Assembly (NCBI GenBank): GCA_038241255.1 | Contig: JBBRFW010000073.1 | Span: forward strand, 1-18,941 | Reading direction: 5' to 3' | DNA length: 18,941 bases | From: Schlegelella_A sp038241255 | GTDB taxonomy: Bacteria; Pseudomonadota; Gammaproteobacteria; Burkholderiales; Burkholderiaceae_C | Shown here: positions 14,966 to 18,941 of the stretch, piece after piece | Numbering within the stretch: the stretch's first letter is position 1 | How the letters are laid out: each line of letters begins with the position of its first letter | Program-made: the position numbers and the translations under genes | The notes under the pieces: model-generated | The model's database searches: none | Seen by the model: the letters and a program-made list of their open reading frames with translations, nothing else | What the model was told of the DNA's origin: nothing

Positions 14966-16996
14966 CTACCAGATCGAGACGCGCTGGTCCGGCGGCAGGT
15001 ACATCGCGTCGCCCGGCCGCACGCCGAAGGTCGCATAGAACGCCGGGTGGTTGCGCACCGTGCCGTTGACGCGAAATTCGTCGGGCGAATGCGGGTCGGA
15101 CTTGATCTGCGCGAGCAGCGACGCCTCGCGCGACTTGCCGCGAAAGCCCTGCGCGAAACCGTAGAAGAAACGCGCGTCGCCGCTGCTGCCGTCGATCACC
15201 AGCGCCGGCTTGCCGCCGAGCGAGCGGTGATAAGCCTTGTAAGCGATCGCCAGGCCCGAGTTGTCGGCGATGTTCTCGCCCAGTGTGAGCGCGCCGTTGA
15301 TCGTGTAGCCGGGCACCGGCGAGAACGCCGAATACGCGTCGACCAGGATCCGCGTCTTCGCCGCGAAGCGCGCGCGGTCCTCGGGCGTCCACCAGACGCG
15401 CAGGTTGCCGGTGTCGTCGAACTGGCTGCCGCGGTCATCGAAGCCATGGCTGATCTCGTGGCCGATGATTGCGCCGATCGCGCCGTAGCTGACGGCATCG
15501 TCGGCCTCCGGATGGAAGAACGGCGGCTGCAGGATCGCGGCCGGGAAGACGATCTCGTTGAACGAGGCGTTGTAATAGGCGTTGATCGTCTGCGGCGTCA
15601 TGCGCCATTCGTCGCGGTCGACCGGCGCGCCGAGCTTGGCGAGCTGGCGCTCGTACTCGAAGACGCGCGAGCGCGTCACGTTGCCGACCAGGTCGTCGCG
15701 CCGGATCTCGAGTGCGCCGTAGTCGATCCAGCGCTCCGGGTAGCCGATCTTCAGCCGCAAGGTCGCGAGCTTCGCCTGCGCTTCCTTCTTCGTCGCGGGG
15801 CTCATCCAGTCGAGCGAGTCGATGCTGTCCCGGTAGGCGGCGAGCAGGTTGGCGACCAGCTTTTCCATGCGCCTCTTCGATGCCGGTGGGAAGTGGCGGG
15901 CGACGTAGAGCCTGCCGAGCGCCTCGCCTTCGGACTGCTGGACGAGGGCGATGCCGCGCTTCCAGCGCGCCTCGTTCTCGGTCGTGCCGCGCAGCGTCGT
16001 CCCCGAGAACTCGAAGCGCGCGTCGACGAACGCCTTGCCGAGAAAGGGAGCGTACGCGTGCAGGAGGTGGGTGCGCAGGTAGGCCTTCCAGACTGGCAGC
16101 GGCACCGATGCGGTCAGCGCCGTGAACGCGGGCAGATAGTTCGGCTGACGGACGACGATCTCGCTCGTGAGCACCGCCAGGCCGGTCGCCGCCAGGTAGC
16201 CATGCCAGTCGTAGCCGCCGGCGAGCGGTGCGAGCGCCGCGATGGCCATCTTGTTGTAGGTCTTGACCGGATCGCGGCCCTCGACGCGCGACGATTGGCC
16301 CTTCGCGAGCGCCGTCTCGAGCGCGACGATCGCACCGGCCTGAGCAGCGTTGCCGCCCGAGCCCGAGAGCGCGAGCAGCTTCGCCAGGTAGGCCGCGAGC
16401 GCGGCGCGCGCCTCGGAGAACTTCACGTCGCCCTCGATCAGGTAGTAGTCGCGGTCGGGCAGGAGCAGGCCGTTCTGGCCGAGCCAAGGAACGTTCCTCG
16501 TCGTGTCGCGGCCGTCGAGGGTGATGTAGAAGCCGATCGGCAGGTCGACGCCGAGGCGTTCGAGCCGGCCTATCGCCCCGCCGAGCGCGGCCGGCGATGG
16601 CAGCGCGTCGATCGCCGCCAGCTCGGCGGCGATCGGACCGAGGCCGGCGCGCTCGACCGCCGCCTCATCGACGAAGCTCTCGTAGAGGTCGCCGATGCGA
16701 CGCGCGTCGGCGTCGCCGCGCGTTCGCGTCGCATCCTCGACGAGGAGGCGGAGCTCCGCCTCGGTCTTCTCGCGCAGCGAGGAGAATGCGCCAATGCGCG
16801 ACTTGTCGGCCGGGATGACCGCGCTTTTCAACCAGCCGCCGTTGACATGGCGGAAGAAGTCGTCCTGCGCGCGCACCGCCGGATCGAAGGTGGTGCGGTC
16901 GATTCCGGCGCTTACGCCGGCCGCGCCGAAGACAGTCGCGCAGCCCGCCGCGGCCCATGCGGCGACGCAAAGAAGGACCAGCACCAGGCTTCTCAT
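14966..16996 (-). CDS. M13-family zinc endopeptidase, lipoprotein (PepO/neprilysin-like)
   Basis: This 676-residue protein is an M13 metalloendopeptidase, a family that cuts oligopeptides. The first 19 residues, MRSLVLVLLCVAAWAAAGC, are a lipoprotein signal with lipobox AAGC, so Cys19 should be lipidated and the enzyme anchored in the cell envelope. The N-terminal domain begins with DDFFRHVNGGWLK (about 45-57). The catalytic domain has NAYYN, then GHEISH with zinc ligands His513 and His517 and catalytic Glu514, and GENIADNSG at 573-581 with the third ligand Glu574 and Asp578. It ends VSIW; most relatives end C-x-VW and form a disulphide. The ATG at 16996 has AGAGGA 5 bases upstream, which favours it over an ATG 8 codons earlier. 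It lies between aceB and the MFS gene, same strand. Confidence 0.94.
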   Translation of the reverse strand: MRSLVLVLLCVAAWAAAGCATVFGAAGVSAGIDRTTFDPAVRAQDDFFRHVNGGWLKSAVIPADKSRIGAFSSLREKTEAELRLLVEDATRTRGDADARRIGDLYESFVDEAAVERAGLGPIAAELAAIDALPSPAALGGAIGRLERLGVDLPIGFYITLDGRDTTRNVPWLGQNGLLLPDRDYYLIEGDVKFSEARAALAAYLAKLLALSGSGGNAAQAGAIVALETALAKGQSSRVEGRDPVKTYNKMAIAALAPLAGGYDWHGYLAATGLAVLTSEIVVRQPNYLPAFTALTASVPLPVWKAYLRTHLLHAYAPFLGKAFVDARFEFSGTTLRGTTENEARWKRGIALVQQSEGEALGRLYVARHFPPASKRRMEKLVANLLAAYRDSIDSLDWMSPATKKEAQAKLATLRLKIGYPERWIDYGALEIRRDDLVGNVTRSRVFEYERQLAKLGAPVDRDEWRMTPQTINAYYNASFNEIVFPAAILQPPFFHPEADDAVSYGAIGAIIGHEISHGFDDRGSQFDDTGNLRVWWTPEDRARFAAKTRILVDAYSAFSPVPGYTINGALTLGENIADNSGLAIAYKAYHRSLGGKPALVIDGSSGDARFFYGFAQGFRGKSREASLLAQIKSDPHSPDEFRVNGTVRNHPAFYATFGVRPGDAMYLPPDQRVSIW

Positions 16997-17127
16997 CGCG
17001 ATCCTCTGGATGCCGGGCAAGTCGGCGTTCGCGGCCGCCGGTCGGCACTTCGCGCCGAAGCCGCGACGCTGCGTCGCGTACGGGGCGCGGGAGCAGCGCT
17101 GCGACGCGCCGCTGAAGGCGAAGGACG

Positions 17128-17146
17128 TAGCGTGCCCGGGACGCTA
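17128..17146 (-). terminator. Hairpin just downstream of aceB
   Basis: TAGCGT and ACGCTA form a perfect 6-bp stem around a 7-base loop, 7 bases past the aceB stop. A second small stem (CTAGC/GCTAG, 17144-17157) overlaps the stop codon itself. No T-run follows, so termination here is only a possibility; the 157-bp gap before the M13 gene does suggest separate units. Confidence 0.3.
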
Positions 17147-17153
17147 GCAGATG

Positions 17154-18758
17154 CTAGATTTCCTCGTATAGCGGAAGGGTGAGGAACTCGGCGAAGGCGT
17201 CCTGCGTGCTCATCTGCGTGAAGATCTCGGCAGCGCGGTCGAACTTGCCGGCAAAGCCCCCCGCCTTGATCTGGGCGAGCTCCTCGGGAACGAGCCGGCG
17301 GACGAGGTCGGCGGTCACCTTGCGGCCGTCGTCGAGCACGCCTTTCGGGCTGCGGATCCACTGCCAGACCTGCGAGCGGCTGATCTCGGCCGTTGCCGCG
17401 TCTTCCATCAGGTTGTGGATCGGCACGCAGCCGTTGCCGGCGAGCCAGGCACCGAGGTAGTGGATGCCGACGTTGATGTTCATGCGCAGGCCCGCTTCGG
17501 TGATCGGCGTCTCGGGCTTGAAGTCGAGCAGCTGGGCGGCGCTGACCTCGACCTCGGGCTTTTGCTTCCCGAACTGGTTCGGCTTGTCGCCGAGCACCGC
17601 GACGAACTCCTTCATCGACGCCTCGACGAGGCCGGGGTGGGCGACCCAGCCGCCGTCGTAGCCGTCGGTCGCGTCGCGGCGCTTGTCGGCGATGATCCCG
17701 GTCATCGCAATCTCGTTCCTATGCGGATCGTTCTTGATCGGGATCAGCGCGCTCATGCCGCCGATCGCCGGCGCACCGCGATGGTGGCAGGTCTTCAGCA
17801 ACAGCAGCGCGTAGGCACGCATGAAGGGCGCGGTCATCGTCACCTTGGCGCGATCGGCGAGGCAGAAGTCGCTGTCGCGGCTGAACTTCTTGATGCAGCT
17901 GAAGATGTAGTCCCAGCGGCCCGCGTTGAGTCCCGCTGAATGCTCGCGCAGCTCGTAGAGAATCTCGTCCATTTCGAAGGCGGCGAGAATGGTCTCGATC
18001 AGCACCGTCGCCTTGATCGTTCCCTGGAGCAGGCCGAGCTCGTTCTGGGTCATCACGAACACCTCGTTCCAGAGGCGCGCCTCGAGATGGCTCTCGAGCT
18101 TGGGCAAGTAGAAGTAGGGGCCGGCGCCGCGCGCGAGCAGCTCCTTCGCGTTGTGGAACGTGAAGAGCGCGAAGTCGAAGAGGCCGCCGTGGACGCGCTC
18201 GCCGTCGACGGTGACGTGCTTCTCGTCGAGGTGCCAGCCGCGCGGCCGAACCTGCAGCGTCGCGATCCGCTCGTTGAGCTTGTAGCTCTTGGTGCCGGCG
18301 GGCGTCTCCTGCTCGAACGAGAGCGTGCGCCGGATTGCTCGGCCGATGTTGATCTGGCCCTGGATCTGGTTACTCCAGAGCGGCGAGTTCGAGTCCTCGA
18401 AGTCGGTCATGTACGAGTCCGCCCCCGAGTTGAAGGCGTTGATGACCATCTTCGCATCGACCGGGCCGGTGATCTCGACGCGCCGGCGTTGCAGCGCCTG
18501 AGGCACCGGCGTGATCTTCCAGTCGCCGGCGCGGATGTCGGCCGTGCCGGGCAGGAAGTCGGGCCGTTCGCCGGCGTCGAGGCGCGATGCACGCTCGCGC
18601 CGCAGCGCGAGCAGTTGCTGGCGCCGCGGATCGAAGGCGCGGTGCAGCTTGGCGACGAGGTCGAGCGCGTCGCGGGTAAGGATGGTCTCGAAGCCGGGCA
18701 GGATCGGCGCGTTGATTCGCACGCCGGCGGGAAGGTCGAGCGTCGTCGTCGAGGTCAT
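17154..18758 (-). CDS. aceB: Malate synthase A
   Basis: AceB joins glyoxylate and acetyl-CoA to malate and CoA in the glyoxylate shunt, in the cytosol, using Mg2+. The 534-residue length is that of isoform A. RPRGWHL (171-177) carries the catalytic arginine. LIET at 253-256 and GRWDY at 280-284 supply the Mg2+-binding Glu255 and Asp283. GLNAGRWDYIFSC (276-288) is the family signature, here with Ala where many have Cys. NLMEDAATAEISR places the catalytic base at Asp453. The ATG at 18758 overlaps the stop of the upstream HAD gene (ATGA). The ribosome site is weak, which fits coupled translation. No isocitrate lyase gene is in the window. The neighbour hints that glyoxylate may also come from glycolate. 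Confidence 0.97.
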   Translation of the reverse strand: MTSTTTLDLPAGVRINAPILPGFETILTRDALDLVAKLHRAFDPRRQQLLALRRERASRLDAGERPDFLPGTADIRAGDWKITPVPQALQRRRVEITGPVDAKMVINAFNSGADSYMTDFEDSNSPLWSNQIQGQINIGRAIRRTLSFEQETPAGTKSYKLNERIATLQVRPRGWHLDEKHVTVDGERVHGGLFDFALFTFHNAKELLARGAGPYFYLPKLESHLEARLWNEVFVMTQNELGLLQGTIKATVLIETILAAFEMDEILYELREHSAGLNAGRWDYIFSCIKKFSRDSDFCLADRAKVTMTAPFMRAYALLLLKTCHHRGAPAIGGMSALIPIKNDPHRNEIAMTGIIADKRRDATDGYDGGWVAHPGLVEASMKEFVAVLGDKPNQFGKQKPEVEVSAAQLLDFKPETPITEAGLRMNINVGIHYLGAWLAGNGCVPIHNLMEDAATAEISRSQVWQWIRSPKGVLDDGRKVTADLVRRLVPEELAQIKAGGFAGKFDRAAEIFTQMSTQDAFAEFLTLPLYEEI

Positions 18759-18941
18759 GGCGAAGGTCTTTCGGAAGCGAAGAAGCCGAGCACGTCGGTC
18801 AGGGCGGTGCCGATCCGCGTCGGCGTCGCGCCGAGCTCGTCGAGCGGCAGGCCGAAGCGGTTGATCCAGAGCGTGGTGTAGCCGAACCAGGTCGCGCCGA
18901 TCGCGTCCCAGCAGTTGCTCGAGACGAACAGCACGTCGGCG
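18755..18941 (-). CDS. Haloacid dehalogenase, type II (C-terminal part, cut by window edge)
   Basis: The last 61 residues of this protein are in the window, ending at a TGA in the ATGA overlap with aceB. VSSNCWDAIGATWFGYTTLW holds the S-S-N-x-x-D motif of the HAD core (the catalytic Ser, Asn and Asp of L-2-haloacid dehalogenases). WINRFGLPLDELG then matches the usual WVNR tail of type II enzymes. These hydrolyse 2-haloalkanoates to 2-hydroxy acids by way of an aspartyl ester; the nucleophilic Asp lies outside the window. Family members without known dehalogenase activity are common, so the substrate is uncertain. It is the upstream gene of a coupled pair with malate synthase. Confidence 0.9.
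   Translation of the reverse strand, partial: ADVLFVSSNCWDAIGATWFGYTTLWINRFGLPLDELGATPTRIGTALTDVLGFFASERPSP

Noticed and set aside
12190..15036. 948-codon minus-strand frame joining the flavoprotein to an upstream extension
   Set aside because: The upper 527 codons are out of frame with the MFS transporter coded there and are Arg/Pro-rich; the real flavoprotein starts at GTG 13455, so there is no fusion.
17144..17157. CTAGC/GCTAG repeat at the aceB stop as a stand-alone terminator
   Set aside because: The stem is short, overlaps the stop codon and has no following T-run.
14798..17182. 794-codon plus-strand ORF opposite the MFS start and M13 peptidase genes
   Set aside because: It is antisense to genes with intact motifs, rich in Arg/Ala/Asp and without any family motif; long antisense frames are expected at this G+C content.
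1..18941. CRISPR arrays, tRNA or rRNA genes, prophage or complete insertion sequences
   Set aside because: No regularly spaced repeats, tRNA-like arms, rRNA stretches, phage genes or terminal inverted repeats were seen on reading both strands.

Overview
The window is very GC-rich Gram-negative DNA (by eye close to 70% G+C, with strong G/C third-position bias). A general porin with a signal peptide and terminal phenylalanine, a lipoprotein signal and a purB next to a glutathione S-transferase gene all fit a betaproteobacterium (Burkholderiales/Rhodocyclales-like). The genus cannot be told from this sequence alone. Most of the window is ordinary chromosomal housekeeping and metabolic DNA. No CRISPR array, tRNA, rRNA or complete mobile element was seen.

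Layout from left to right. (1) 1-2613: a GST gene cut by the window edge faces away from purB-pyrF, a GTGA-coupled pair from purine and pyrimidine synthesis. (2) 2614-3151: a small possible membrane-protein ORF runs into a decayed C-terminal fragment of an IS481-like transposase. The fragment ends exactly at the stop codon of the next gene. (3) 3151-5906 (minus): a two-gene molybdenum hydroxylase of the isoquinoline 1-oxidoreductase type, with a Tat-type leader on the large subunit. A porin gene diverges from it. (4) 7077-8786 (minus): a large M14 zinc carboxypeptidase, convergent with the porin. (5) 8787-9659: about 870 bp with no gene I can support. (6) 9660-12154 (minus): a DGPF/YCII protein, an ECF42-type sigma factor and a class II glutamine amidotransferase. 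A close match to the reported ECF42 promoter pattern lies just upstream of the first gene. (7) 12190-14903 (minus): a DHA2-type MFS transporter overlapping a geranylgeranyl-reductase-family flavoprotein. (8) 14966-16996 (minus): an M13 lipoprotein endopeptidase. (9) 17154-18941 (minus): malate synthase A, coupled to an upstream type II haloacid dehalogenase that leaves the window.

How the genes work together: five adjacent pairs overlap by 1-4 bases (purB/pyrF, iorA-like/iorB-like, DGPF/sigma, MFS/flavoprotein, HAD/aceB), so translational coupling is the main local organisation. The DGPF-sigma unit looks self-regulated. The HAD-aceB pair suggests a route from 2-haloacids through glycolate and glyoxylate to malate, although the dehalogenase substrate is unknown. 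The most notable findings are the ECF42 promoter match, the IS481 remnant between two genes, the MFS-flavoprotein pair of unknown function, and the long gene-free gap.
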